NCBI RefSeq assembly: GCF_000466405.1
Contig: NZ_KE952948.1
Span: 26,763-90,762, forward strand
Source of the DNA: Atopobium sp. oral taxon 810 str. F0209
GTDB taxonomy: Bacteria; Actinomycetota; Coriobacteriia; Coriobacteriales; Atopobiaceae
Length of the DNA stretch: 64,000 nucleotides
Direction of reading: 5' to 3'
The position numbers and the translations under genes were made by a program. Under the pieces are notes generated by a model. The model was given only the letters and a program-made list of their open reading frames with translations, did no database searches and was not told where the DNA came from. This document shows, one piece after another, positions 50,644-59,914 of this stretch. Every line of letters starts with the position of its first letter. Positions within the stretch are counted from its first letter, which is position 1.

Positions 50644-51144
50644 TCTCATCCTTCCCAGTCAGCGCAAGGGCGTTATCAGCGCAAGAGCGTCGGTTTCTTA
50701 TGCGCTTCTATTTTTGACTGAGAAAGCGCCTGCTTGAACTGGGTATTTCTATTTGGGTTGTCCAAAACTGCATGGCAGCTGGCACTAAACTGACAAAGTT
50801 TTCTTCATCGCCAGCTCGCATGCCTTAAAACTTATTTATGAAAACAGCGGTCAAATCACCATGAGCCTGCCTCAACTCATAACAAAATTTTTGCAAAAGA
50901 TGTATTGGTTTCCCTATGCTGCGGCTTTGCGAAAAAGCAAAACATCGCGATACCATTCGCCCTTCACGAACCCTCCAAAAGGCAGCCATGGGCAAGTTTA
51001 TGGCAAGCTGTAATCCCAAAGTACGCAAACCACACAGAGAAATTTCGCCAAGCTTTAGGCAGTCTAACTGCAGTTATCGTCCAAGCTAAATCCAAGATGC
51101 GTTTGTTACGGTATCGCTTTATCCCCAAGCAAGGAGGCCGACAA
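50644..51144. other. 501-base region between the Tad operon and the endonuclease-like gene
   Basis: Contains the divergent promoters, but no clear hexamers. CAGCGCAAG(A/G)GCG is repeated near 50660 and 50678, and GCGCTT/AAGCGC forms an inverted repeat at about 50701-50728. Two short coding-like fragments on opposite strands encode similar peptides, RQAHGDLTAV (minus, 50872 downward) and RQALGSLTAV (plus, from 51049). No gene is called. Confidence 0.5.
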
Positions 51145-52326
51145 ATGCACCATATACTGACCCATCAAAGCGCCCGAGACTATTACCGTCTTGCAGCTGC
51201 AGGCCTACTTCCCTTGCCATACAATTCAACGGCATCATATTGCAAAAATTCAGTAGCTCTGCTCTCCTGTACTCACTTCAATATCGCCGTTCTGCTTCGC
51301 CATGCTCTGCTTCCCATATCAAAAGAAGCGGCCCAGAATGCAAAGTCCACACCCTGTGAAGAACTGATTTACAAAGCTATACAAGATGAACTCGACTATG
51401 AACTAGAAAAGCCTCTGCAATTTTTAGTGCGCCCTAAAAAACGCTGCCATAAGTCCCATGCCTATTTTTATCGAAGCTGTAATTGGAAGCTTCCCCAGGG
51501 CAGTTTCTACAAGCTTAGTGCCAACGAATCTATCGTCTCTCCTGAATTACTGTTTCTCCAAATGGCAGCTCAGCTGGTTGAACTCCACCTTGTTGTGGCG
51601 TTTGGCTGTGAACTTGCCGGTCGCTATGCTTTGCTTCCAAAAGGATTGGTTTCAATAGCAAAGCAAACACAAAATACCAGTTCAACTACTATGAAATCAA
51701 CGAAACCTTCGCACTTTGACGGCTATGTTGAGTGCGCTAGACGCACTACCGCCAGCAAACTTAGTGAATATATTCATCAAGTAGAATCTGCAAACTCACA
51801 CATCACCATTCCAGGGCTAAGTATCGCCAAACGAGCGCTGCGCTATATAAAAGACGGCAGCAGATCTCCGATGGAAACGTACTGTTCGGTTCAGCTTCGT
51901 CTGCCCAGAGCATCCGGTGGTTTTGGCGCAAGCAATGCAAAATTCAACGTTCGAATAAATATTGACTTGAGTTGGCAATATATATTGAAAAAGCCATATC
52001 TCGTGGTAGATGCTCTATTTCGTGCGCGCAATGCTCACACTCAAAGAAAGTGTCGGGATAGCGTCATTGAGTTCAACGGGCGCCGCTGGCATGGAGCGCA
52101 CCCGCAGATGAACGAAGACAATCTTCGTAGACACGCTCTCGAGAACGCTGGATACGACGTGAGATTCATTACAGGTCGAGATTTTTACGATTTTCGTACA
52201 TGGAACATGATTGGGGAATCAATTTGTTATGCAACTGGCATCTTTCTTCGTCCTGCTTCACAAAAAATGATAAATAAGCGCCGACAAGTTCATCGGGATT
52301 TTTGTAACGATGAGTGCCTGAGATAA
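51145..52326 (+). CDS. Probable PD-(D/E)XK/Vsr-like endonuclease-domain protein
   Basis: 393 residues from ATG 51145 (MHHILTHQSARDYYRLAAAG), set by AAGGAGG upstream; the frame is open for 80 more codons without a ribosome site. The N-terminal two-thirds has no recognised domain but resembles AbiEi-type or transcription-factor-like proteins common in Coriobacteriia. The C-terminal 100 residues look like a DUF559/Vsr fold: LVVDALFRARNAH, RDSVIEFNGRRWHGA, NLRRHALENAGYDVRFITGRD. Function unknown; a role in DNA repair or defence is inference. Base composition is more AT-rich than the neighbouring genes. Confidence 0.65.
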   Translation: MHHILTHQSARDYYRLAAAGLLPLPYNSTASYCKNSVALLSCTHFNIAVLLRHALLPISKEAAQNAKSTPCEELIYKAIQDELDYELEKPLQFLVRPKKRCHKSHAYFYRSCNWKLPQGSFYKLSANESIVSPELLFLQMAAQLVELHLVVAFGCELAGRYALLPKGLVSIAKQTQNTSSTTMKSTKPSHFDGYVECARRTTASKLSEYIHQVESANSHITIPGLSIAKRALRYIKDGSRSPMETYCSVQLRLPRASGGFGASNAKFNVRINIDLSWQYILKKPYLVVDALFRARNAHTQRKCRDSVIEFNGRRWHGAHPQMNEDNLRRHALENAGYDVRFITGRDFYDFRTWNMIGESICYATGIFLRPASQKMINKRRQVHRDFCNDECLR

Positions 52327-52363
52327 GGGTTACATTACCTCAGACCCGCATTACTAAAAATAA

Positions 52364-52422
52364 TTAGCCCCGAGGAGGCATTTTTGTTCGCATCCCTACC
52401 AAAAACGCTTCCTCGGGGCTAA
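52364..52422. terminator. Long hairpin terminator between convergent genes
   Basis: TTAGCCCCGAGGA pairs perfectly with TCCTCGGGGCTAA; inside it ATTTTTG and CAAAAACG also pair partly. T and A tracts flank both sides. It serves the endonuclease-like gene and rsgA. Confidence 0.88.
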
Positions 52423-52445
52423 AAATTTGAACTATCTGGGGACGG

Positions 52446-52557
52446 AGGACTCTGTGGGGTGGCAGACCGTGCGGGATGGAGGGCTGTGCCGCGGGAAGGA
52501 CTCTGTGGGATGGCAGGCCGTGCGGGCTGGATGGCCGCGTGGGGTGGAGGGCCGTGC
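52446..52557. repeat. G-rich degenerate tandem repeat of about 17 bp at the rsgA 3' end
   Basis: Imperfect units of the type TGGCAGGCCGTGCGGG recur: TGGCAGACCGTGCGGG, TGGAGGGCTGTGCCGCGG, TGGCAGGCCGTGCGGG, TGGATGGCCGCGTGGGG, TGGAGGGCCGTGC. A larger period of 51 bases is marked by GGACTCTGTGGG at 52447 and 52498. It is much more GC-rich than the surroundings and ends 10 bases before the rsgA stop. Confidence 0.8.
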
Positions 52558-52567
52558 AAAGAGAAAA

Positions 52568-53785
52568 CTATAGGGTGACGTCGGGGTCGAGAGTAGATAA
52601 GCTGGTGCGCATTTCAGCAGCAAGGGAAAGATAGGCCGACAGAGCCTCTTCACTAAATTCCCCATCGGATAAAGCATCTTGTACAGCACAACCAGGCTCA
52701 TGAGTATGCGTACAATCCCTAAACCGACAACCCATAGCTGCCCGCGCGATTGCAGGAAAGACCAGCGCAAGACCACGCTCATGCCCCACCAAAGGCAAAG
52801 ACCTCAAACCTGGTTCGTCTACGATAATGCCTCCACTAGGAAGCAAAACCATACGGCGCGCAACCGTCGTATGGCGTCCCGCATCATCCCGCGACCGCAC
52901 AGCGCCCGTCTCGAGAGACTCACGTCCCAGCAAAGTATTAAGCAACGACGATTTGCCCGCACCAGACTCACCCAGCACAATAGCAACCGTACCAGCAGGT
53001 ACCAATGCCCTCACAGCATCAACACCCCAGCCAGCCTTTGAAGACGTCAAAGCCAACGAAACATCAACGCCCAACACCGCTTTTACCGTCGCCTCAGCCG
53101 CAGCTAATTCATCTGTCCCCACGCGATCGACTTTGGTGAGAATCACGGCGACCCTAGCACCACAGTCACGCGCCACAACAGCAGGACGAGCAACACGATC
53201 GGCAGTAACCGCTCGCTCTCCCATCGCAAGAGCAATCAACACAACATCAACGTTGGCTGCAAGGGTTTGTTTTTCTCCGCGAGATTTACCACGCCAACGG
53301 GCAATATCACTTTCGCGAGGCAATACTGCCTCAATCACACCCATTTCGTGCTGCTCAGGCACACGCAAAATCACCCAATCGCCCACAGCAACGCGCGTTG
53401 AAGCCGAGAGTTCTGCTCCTACATGACCTGCAAGTTTTACAGCAGCAAGCTTGTGGCTTCCCGCCTTGGAAAGTCCCACTGAAAACTCGGCGCGTATCAA
53501 ACCGTCTTTCCATGCAATCGCAGGAAAACCGCGGTCCAAACGTACTACACAGCCCAAATACAACTCGCACTCAGCAGCTTCATCCGCCTCGCTCATAGCA
53601 ACTACAGCAGCTGCAAAAGCCTCTTGCTGCGCCACACTCGGATGCAATGCCTCAAAATCTGGCACATCAGCGAGAGAGGAAAGCGCTGGCAGGACCTCTA
53701 CAACCCCACCAGCGCTCATTTCTTTTGTGCGACGCCGCGAAGCGCCTACACGAGACTGAGACTTTTTTGAAAGTCGACGAGTCAC
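52568..53785 (-). CDS. rsgA: Ribosome small subunit GTPase RsgA
   Basis: 405 residues from GTG 53785, one base after the ATPase stop, with GAGGAG upstream; longer frames lie inside the ATPase gene. Circularly permuted GTPase: G4 LTKVDRVG comes first, then P-loop LGESGAGKSSLLN, G3 VDEPGLRSL and a zinc knuckle CRFRDCTHTHEPGC. An OB domain with RLDRGFPAIAW precedes them. It tests 30S maturation. The N-terminus has an extra 40 basic residues. Co-transcribed with the Ca2+ ATPase. Confidence 0.95.
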   Translation of the reverse strand: MTRRLSKKSQSRVGASRRRTKEMSAGGVVEVLPALSSLADVPDFEALHPSVAQQEAFAAAVVAMSEADEAAECELYLGCVVRLDRGFPAIAWKDGLIRAEFSVGLSKAGSHKLAAVKLAGHVGAELSASTRVAVGDWVILRVPEQHEMGVIEAVLPRESDIARWRGKSRGEKQTLAANVDVVLIALAMGERAVTADRVARPAVVARDCGARVAVILTKVDRVGTDELAAAEATVKAVLGVDVSLALTSSKAGWGVDAVRALVPAGTVAIVLGESGAGKSSLLNTLLGRESLETGAVRSRDDAGRHTTVARRMVLLPSGGIIVDEPGLRSLPLVGHERGLALVFPAIARAAMGCRFRDCTHTHEPGCAVQDALSDGEFSEEALSAYLSLAAEMRTSLSTLDPDVTL

Positions 53786-53786
53786 C

Positions 53787-56468
53787 TTACTCCTCGCTCT
53801 TGCCAAGCTTACGCATGACAAGCTTGTAAATCTCCACGATAGGAATGATAAGCAGAGCCAAGCCCAAAGACATCAGATAGTGTGTCATATCAAGCTCAGC
53901 AAAGCCAAAGACCGTGGCAAGCGGCGTCTCAATTACCACCCAAGTCAGCAGCAGCGCAACAGCAAAGGCACCCCATGCCCAAGCATTTTGCGTAGGCAAA
54001 CCAAAGATAGAATTGCGACGACTGCGCATGTTGAAGGAGTGGAACATCTCGACCATCGACAGAGTCAAAAACGCCATGGTCATACCCATAACACCATTTT
54101 TGTCACTAGCAACTGCATCAGCCAGAGGCACACCAGCAGCCTGAATACCAATGAAGTAAGCCGCCAGGGTCAAGCAGGAAATTGCCACACCCTGGAAAAG
54201 CGTATCGGCACCCATTCCATTAGCAAAGATGCCATCTTGGCTCTTGCGGGGACGACGGCGCATAATATCTGGCTCAGCTGCCTCCATGCACATAGCAAGT
54301 GCAGGCAAGGAGTCAGTAATAAGGTTAATCCACAGCAGATGTGTCGGCTCAAGGATGGTAAAGCCAATCAACGACGCGATAAAGACAACTACAACCTCAG
54401 CAAGATTAGAGGAAAGCAAAAACTGAATCGCCTTGCGGATGTTGTCATAGATACGGCGGCCTTCTTCGATAGCGCCAATGATAGTGGCGAAGTTGTCGTC
54501 AGCCAGCACCATATCGGCTACGCCCTTGGTAACGTCAGTACCCGTGATACCCATACCAACGCCGATATCAGAACGCTTGATAGAGGGGGCATCGTTAACG
54601 CCGTCGCCAGTCATAGCAACAACCATGCCCTTCTTCTTCCAGGTATCAACAATACGAGTCTTGTGCTCGGGCTGAACACGCGCGTAGACGCCAATATCCT
54701 CAATGCGCTTGTCAAATTCCTCGTCGGACAGACGATCGAGCTCTGCGCCTGTAATAGCCTCATCGCGCCCCATTACGATGCCGAGCTCTTTGGCAATAGC
54801 AACAGCGGTATCGATGTGGTCACCGGTAATCATCACCACTCGCATACCAGCGCCATGGGCTTCTTCAATTGCAGCTTTAACCTCAGGACGAACTGGGTCA
54901 ATCATGCCGCAAAGACCAATAAAGGTCATATCGTGCTCAAGGTCAGCCGCAGCATAACTCGCAGGCTCAGTCTTGCCATAGTTAACGCGCGCTGCTGCCA
55001 TAACACGCAAAGCGTCGTCAGCCATGAGCTTGTTCTGCTCCATGATGGTGGCACGCCACTCATCGGTCATCGGCACGACACCGTCTTTGGTCTGCATCTT
55101 TGTGCAGCGAGCAAGCACAACATCGGGACCGCCCTTGGTGTGCTGGATATAATCACCATCAGGTGAAAGATTGACCACAGACATCATCTTGCGACCAGAG
55201 TCAAAGGGCGCCTCGCCCGCACGGGGATTCGCATAGTCAAGATCATCAGACAAAAATCCCAATTTGGCAGCATCTGCAACAAGAGCTGCTTCGGTTGGCT
55301 CACCAATAGCCTTCTCTGCAGCAACATCCCACTTTGCATCCGAGCAGAGCGCCATGCAGCGCACAAGGCGGTCAAGGTTTTCAGAGTAATGACGCACGAC
55401 CGTCATCTTGTTTTGGGTCAGGGTACCTGTCTTATCGGAGCAAATCACCTGCGTGCAGCCCAAAGTTTCAACAGCGTTCATCTTGCGAACGATGGCATTG
55501 CGACGGCTCATCTTGGTAACACCAATGGAAAGAGCAATAGTCACAACCGCAACGAGACCCTCAGGAATAGCGGCAACTGCCAATGAAACAGCAACCATAA
55601 AGGTATTCAAAACCTCAGGTACATTTGAGAAGAATGCAAGGCCACCGTGCTGGATAACACCCACTAAAAAGACCACAGCACAAATGCCCACAACAAGCTT
55701 GGTAAGAATACCCGAAAGCTCGTTAAGCTTGACTTGCAGGGGCGTGAGTTCATCTTTTGCCTGTGCAATAGCATCGGCAATTTTACCCATCTCGGTCTGC
55801 ATGCCAGTCGCTACCACTACAGCACGACCGCGACCATATACCACCGTCGAGCCCATGTAGCACATGTTTTTACGATCGCCCAGAGGCACATCGTCATTGC
55901 CTGCAGGAAGCCCAAGCACCTCGGCAATCTTGTTGGCAGGTACCGACTCGCCCGTCAGCGCCGACTCTTCGATCTTGAGAGAAGCGCTCTCCAAAATACG
56001 ACAGTCAGCAGGCACTGCATCGCCCGCCTCAAGCACAACAATATCGCCTGGAACTAGATCGGCTGATGCTACAACAATCTGTCTGCCATCACGGATTACC
56101 TTGGACTGAGCAGCACTCATCTCCTGCAGCGCCGCAAGGGCATTTTCGGCCTGATACTCCTGTACCACACCCAACACAGAGTTGAGAACAACAACAAACA
56201 TGATGATAAAGACATCAGCAAAGTCCGCTTCGCCCTGAGCCATGCCTGTAGCTGCGGAAATAATAGCAGCAATGATAAGCATGATGACCATGGGGTCGGC
56301 CATCATCGAGAAGAAACACTTCCACAGTGGGTCCTTCTCTGCTTCCTTAAGCTTGTTTTGGCCAATTTTTTCAAGACGAGCTGCGGCTTCAGTTGCGGCA
56401 AGACCCACCTCTTCGGACGAAGCCTGCTTTTGCAGCACCTCGCGCGAACTCTCTAGGTACTCTTTCAC
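53787..56468 (-). CDS. P2-type Ca2+-transporting ATPase
   Basis: 893 residues from GTG 56468 (VKEYLESSREVLQKQ), with AGGAGG six bases upstream; a TTG ten codons earlier is the alternative. Phosphorylation site ICSDKTGTLTQNKM, TGES loop LTGESVPANK, MTGDGVNDAPSIK hinge. Ca2+-site residues match SERCA: AAIPEGLVAV in M4, SSNLAEVVVVF in M5, LWINLITDSLPALA in M6. It exports Ca2+. Upstream of rsgA. Confidence 0.93.
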   Translation of the reverse strand: MKEYLESSREVLQKQASSEEVGLAATEAAARLEKIGQNKLKEAEKDPLWKCFFSMMADPMVIMLIIAAIISAATGMAQGEADFADVFIIMFVVVLNSVLGVVQEYQAENALAALQEMSAAQSKVIRDGRQIVVASADLVPGDIVVLEAGDAVPADCRILESASLKIEESALTGESVPANKIAEVLGLPAGNDDVPLGDRKNMCYMGSTVVYGRGRAVVVATGMQTEMGKIADAIAQAKDELTPLQVKLNELSGILTKLVVGICAVVFLVGVIQHGGLAFFSNVPEVLNTFMVAVSLAVAAIPEGLVAVVTIALSIGVTKMSRRNAIVRKMNAVETLGCTQVICSDKTGTLTQNKMTVVRHYSENLDRLVRCMALCSDAKWDVAAEKAIGEPTEAALVADAAKLGFLSDDLDYANPRAGEAPFDSGRKMMSVVNLSPDGDYIQHTKGGPDVVLARCTKMQTKDGVVPMTDEWRATIMEQNKLMADDALRVMAAARVNYGKTEPASYAAADLEHDMTFIGLCGMIDPVRPEVKAAIEEAHGAGMRVVMITGDHIDTAVAIAKELGIVMGRDEAITGAELDRLSDEEFDKRIEDIGVYARVQPEHKTRIVDTWKKKGMVVAMTGDGVNDAPSIKRSDIGVGMGITGTDVTKGVADMVLADDNFATIIGAIEEGRRIYDNIRKAIQFLLSSNLAEVVVVFIASLIGFTILEPTHLLWINLITDSLPALAMCMEAAEPDIMRRRPRKSQDGIFANGMGADTLFQGVAISCLTLAAYFIGIQAAGVPLADAVASDKNGVMGMTMAFLTLSMVEMFHSFNMRSRRNSIFGLPTQNAWAWGAFAVALLLTWVVIETPLATVFGFAELDMTHYLMSLGLALLIIPIVEIYKLVMRKLGKSEE

Positions 56469-56609
56469 GTGTCCCTCCTGGCTATCTTGGCTGCTCAAAG
56501 CAGCCCCTCTCCTCGCTTGGCGCTAGGTGCCCGATAATAATTCCCCAGGAGGGGCAAGGGCTCACCCACAATTACGACGAAGCGCTTATAACAACCTCAG
56601 TATTTTATC

Positions 56610-57092
56610 CTACTCATCCCAAAACTTATCGCCCAAGACCTTAAAGCAAATCTTTTTGACAGCTGCAGGTGTGGCGCCTGGCACTGTCAATGTTGGCATA
56701 TGCGGCTCGCCTGCAACAAAGAGAGCAAAGCGCCCATGAGCAAGCGTGCCATCAATCACATCGGCTCCTTCTGCAGCATCTGCCAGCTGAAAATCGTCCT
56801 GCTCGTTAAACTCAGCTCTTTGTATCACCGGACCAGGCGTGACCTTAAAGCATTCCTCGCCCTCCAAATCGACCTGCAAATCCATATAGCGGCGGTGCCA
56901 TTCATAGTGTGCATCTTGGGCATAACGCGTCGTTGCACTCATCACGTTGGCAAATACACGTTTCCCATCAATTTCATTAGTTCCTAGGGGCAGCTCGCGC
57001 ATATCATGCGAGTCAAGCCAGTCAATCAGCACGTCCAAACCCTTGTACAAACCGCGATAACGATTGAGTTTGCTCAGTCCGTCGTAAATCAT
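56610..57092 (-). CDS. YhcH/YjgK/YiaL family sugar-binding protein (NanQ-like)
   Basis: 160 residues from ATG 57092 (MIYDGLSKLNRYRGLYKG), with GAGGAGAGCC before it. Cupin-type fold with family landmarks RYMDLQVDLEGEE, AEFNEQDDFQLAD and GRFALFVAGEPHMPTL, which carry the metal ligands. NanQ is a sialic-acid anomerase; other members have unknown sugar substrates. No nan genes are adjacent. Confidence 0.88.
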   Translation of the reverse strand: MIYDGLSKLNRYRGLYKGLDVLIDWLDSHDMRELPLGTNEIDGKRVFANVMSATTRYAQDAHYEWHRRYMDLQVDLEGEECFKVTPGPVIQRAEFNEQDDFQLADAAEGADVIDGTLAHGRFALFVAGEPHMPTLTVPGATPAAVKKICFKVLGDKFWDE

Positions 57093-57219
57093 GGCTCTCC
57101 TCATCTCCACACGCCGCCTACTGAAGCAGAACTAATTTGTCGTGCAATTCCTAGGATAGACCTCCCTTGGGTTGCTCATACGCTAGAATTAGAGTAAGTC
57201 CGAGCAGGTTGTGCAAAAG

Positions 57220-57236
57220 TCCAGGACCGACCTGGA
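57220..57236 (+). promoter_or_regulatory. Small inverted repeat upstream of ldhA
   Basis: TCCAGG-ACCGA-CCTGGA, 37 bases before the start codon and downstream of a TAGAAT (57184-57189) that may be the -10 box. It could be an operator or a leader stem; it does not match the Rex consensus. Confidence 0.35.
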
Positions 57237-57272
57237 TATGCGCGCACGTCTTTTAAGAAAGGACGCTACACC

Positions 57273-58277
57273 ATGAGGATTCTTTTTTACGGTACCGCCA
57301 GCTACGACCAAGAGTCATTCGAGAAGGAAATCGCTGATTTCCCCGATGTCAAGATTGACTACACCGAGACCAACTTGACACCTATGACCGCAGCTCTTGC
57401 CCGCGGTTATGATGCTGTCTGCGCCTTTGTCAACGCTGACATCTCGGCTATGACCCTTGAGATTCTCAAGGGCTTTGGTATCGGTTTGGTACTCATGCGT
57501 TGTGCTGGCTTTGACGCCGTCAACGTTCCTATGGCAACCGAGCTCGGTATCAAGGTTACCCGCGTTCCTGCTTACTCCCCCGAGGCCATTGCCGAGCACG
57601 CGATGGCACTAGGCCAGGCAGCCAACCGTCGTATCCACAAGGGTTATATCCGCGTCCGCGAGAACGACTTTGCCCTTGATGGTCTGGTTGGCGAGACTTT
57701 GCATGGCAAGACCGCGGGCATTGTTGGCACTGGTCGCATTGGTGCTGCTCTTTGCCGCATCTGCAAGGGCTATGGCATGACCGTCTTGGGTTCTGACCTC
57801 TATCCCAACCAAGCACTCGTTGATGAAGAGCACGTTGTTGATGAGTATGTCGACTATGACGAGCTGTATCGTCGCTCCGACTTCATCAGTCTCCATGCCT
57901 TCCTTAACAAGGATAGCTACCATCTCATCGACGATGAGGCTATCGACAAGATGAAGCCCGGCGTCATCTTTGTTAATACTGGTCGTGGCGCATTGGTAGA
58001 TACCCAGGCGCTCATCCGCGGCATCATCTCTGGCAAGATTGGCGCTGCTGGCCTGGACGTTTACGAAGAAGAAAATGCCAACGTCTATCAAAATCGTTCT
58101 GGCGAGGTTGTCGACTCCGTTACTGCACGTCTGTGCTCTTTCCCCAACGTTGTTATGACCTCTCATCAGGCATTCTTCACTCGCGAGGCGCTCTCTCAGA
58201 TTGCCCGTGTCACCTTGGAGAACGCTCAGCACTACGCTCATGAAGAGGAGTTCATCCCCCGCAGCGTTGTTTGCTAA
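57273..58277 (+). CDS. ldhA: D-lactate dehydrogenase (LdhA-type 2-hydroxyacid dehydrogenase)
   Basis: 334 residues. NAD-binding AGIVGTGRIGAALCRIC, catalytic arginine and glutamate region FVNTGRGALVDT and GLDVYEEE, and histidine in MTSHQAFFTREALS, the D-LDH version of the signature. It reduces pyruvate to D-lactate and regenerates NAD+. AGAAAGGA precedes the ATG. It lies upstream of pyk on the same strand, with a GC-rich hairpin between. Confidence 0.94.
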   Translation: MRILFYGTASYDQESFEKEIADFPDVKIDYTETNLTPMTAALARGYDAVCAFVNADISAMTLEILKGFGIGLVLMRCAGFDAVNVPMATELGIKVTRVPAYSPEAIAEHAMALGQAANRRIHKGYIRVRENDFALDGLVGETLHGKTAGIVGTGRIGAALCRICKGYGMTVLGSDLYPNQALVDEEHVVDEYVDYDELYRRSDFISLHAFLNKDSYHLIDDEAIDKMKPGVIFVNTGRGALVDTQALIRGIISGKIGAAGLDVYEEENANVYQNRSGEVVDSVTARLCSFPNVVMTSHQAFFTREALSQIARVTLENAQHYAHEEEFIPRSVVC

Positions 58278-58301
58278 ATAATTGATATGTGTAAGCCCTG
58301 T

Positions 58302-58338
58302 GCGGGCGCGTGAAGCCTTTGTGCCTTTGCGCGCCCGC
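58302..58338 (+). terminator. GC-rich hairpin after ldhA
   Basis: GCGGGCGCG pairs with CGCGCCCGC around a 19-base loop. No T-run follows, so termination may be partial, letting some transcription into pyk. Confidence 0.55.
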
Positions 58339-58438
58339 GCTCTTAGGCGGGTATCATATGCCGTCGTCTTTGTGAAGGAAGACAAGCCATGCTCTAGTAT
58401 TAAATCAACATGGCAGTAGGTTTTATGATAGGAGTTCG

Positions 58439-59878
58439 ATGAATAAGCGCACCAAAATCGTTTGCACCATGGGTCCTGCTACCGAAAGCGACGATGTTCT
58501 TCGCCAGCTCATTGTGGGCGGCATGAACGTTGCTCGCTTTAACTTCAGCCATGGTAGCCATGAATATCACCGCAAGAATATTGAGCGTGTTCGCAATATT
58601 TCCCGCGAGCTGGGTCTACCTGTTGCCATCATGCTTGACACCAAGGGTCCTGAGGTTCGCACAGGCGAGCTCGAGGGTCATCAGAAAGTCACGCTCCAAA
58701 CAGGCGGCAAAGTTATCGTAACTACCGATACCAGCGTCCCTGGCAATGCCGAACGCTTCTCCCTTGACTACAAAGAACTTCCCAACGAGGTCACCAAGGG
58801 TTCCATCATTTTGGTAGATGATGGTCTGATTGGCCTTGAGGTTGACCACGCTGAGGGCAACGAAATTTTCTGCGATATCGTTAATGGTGGTGAACTAGGC
58901 GAAAAGAAGGGTGTCAACGTCCCTAATGTCGAGATTGGTTTGCCTTCGGTTACCGAGCAGGATCGTGCCGACATCATGTTTGGTTGCGAGTTGGGTATTG
59001 ACGCAATCGCTGCTTCCTTTATCCGTAACGCCGAAGCAGTACGCGAGATTCGCAAGATTTGTGCCGATGCTGGTAACTTTGGTGTTCTCATTCTTCCCAA
59101 GATTGAGAGTTCACTGGGCGTCAAGAACTTTGACGAAATTTTGGCAGTATCCGACGGCATTATGGTTGCCCGTGGCGACTTAGGTGTTGAGGTACCTTCC
59201 GAACAGGTACCCCACATCCAAAAGCAGATCATCCACAAGTGCAATGCTGCTTACAAGCCTGTTATCACGGCCACTCAGATGCTTGACTCAATGATTCGCA
59301 ATCCTCGTCCGACTCGCGCCGAGGTTACCGACGTTGCAAATGCTATTTACGACGGCACCGACTGCGTTATGCTATCTGGCGAGACCGCAGCAGGTAAATA
59401 CCCCGTCGAGGCAGTCAAGACCATGGCAAACATCTGTGTGGAGACCGAGCGTTACTTGCCCGAGCGTCCTGACTTTACGGAGCGTGGAGGTGTCCGTAAT
59501 GTCAACTCTGCCATCGGTCACTCCTGCGTTCAGATTGCCGACCAGGTAGATGCCAAGTGTATCATCTGCCCAACTCACTCTGGTCGTACTGCTCGCCTAA
59601 TTTCTACGTTCCGTCCCCATCTGCCCATTTATGCCATGTCCCCCATTGCCCAGACAGCACGTCGTTGCTGCTTTATGTGGGGTGTTGAGTCCTTCCGCAC
59701 AACCGAACAGGGGTCTTTATCTGCAACCCTATACAACGCGTTGCAAGTTGCAAAGGCTCATGGGGCGGTTGATTCCAACGATATTGTTGTTATCACTGCA
59801 GGCGATGCCCAGACTTCACCTCGCCAAGGCGACTACACCACCTCAACCAACATGGCTATGGTAGCTCAGGTTCAGTAA
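58439..59878 (+). CDS. pyk: Pyruvate kinase
   Basis: 479 residues. Substrate and metal residues: ARFNFSHGSHEYH, MLDTKGPEVRTGEL, catalytic lysine and acidic site LPKIESSLGVKNFDEI, MVARGDLGVEVP and TATQMLDSMI. C-terminal allosteric domain is complete, without an extra PEP-utiliser domain. ATAGGAG precedes the ATG. It supplies pyruvate for the LdhA encoded just upstream. Confidence 0.97.
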   Translation: MNKRTKIVCTMGPATESDDVLRQLIVGGMNVARFNFSHGSHEYHRKNIERVRNISRELGLPVAIMLDTKGPEVRTGELEGHQKVTLQTGGKVIVTTDTSVPGNAERFSLDYKELPNEVTKGSIILVDDGLIGLEVDHAEGNEIFCDIVNGGELGEKKGVNVPNVEIGLPSVTEQDRADIMFGCELGIDAIAASFIRNAEAVREIRKICADAGNFGVLILPKIESSLGVKNFDEILAVSDGIMVARGDLGVEVPSEQVPHIQKQIIHKCNAAYKPVITATQMLDSMIRNPRPTRAEVTDVANAIYDGTDCVMLSGETAAGKYPVEAVKTMANICVETERYLPERPDFTERGGVRNVNSAIGHSCVQIADQVDAKCIICPTHSGRTARLISTFRPHLPIYAMSPIAQTARRCCFMWGVESFRTTEQGSLSATLYNALQVAKAHGAVDSNDIVVITAGDAQTSPRQGDYTTSTNMAMVAQVQ

Positions 59879-59886
59879 GCAAAAAT

Positions 59887-59909
59887 TCCCGCGGAAAGGA
59901 CGCGGGAAG
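59887..59909. terminator. Hairpin after pyk
   Basis: TTCCCGCG pairs with CGCGGGAA around GAAAGGA. It lies nine bases after the stop, just before the third repeat cluster. Confidence 0.75.
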
Positions 59910-59914
59910 AGGAA

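Noticed and set aside
52432..52782. 116-codon minus frame rich in Arg-Pro-His repeats
   Set aside because: It starts inside rsgA in another frame and its repeats come from the GC-rich tandem DNA repeat.
53880..55166. 428-codon plus-strand open frame
   Set aside because: It lies wholly antisense to the well-supported Ca2+ ATPase gene, has no recognisable domain and no ribosome site; a shadow frame.
57200..57272. Rex operator before ldhA
   Set aside because: Only half of a TTGTG...CACAA site is present.
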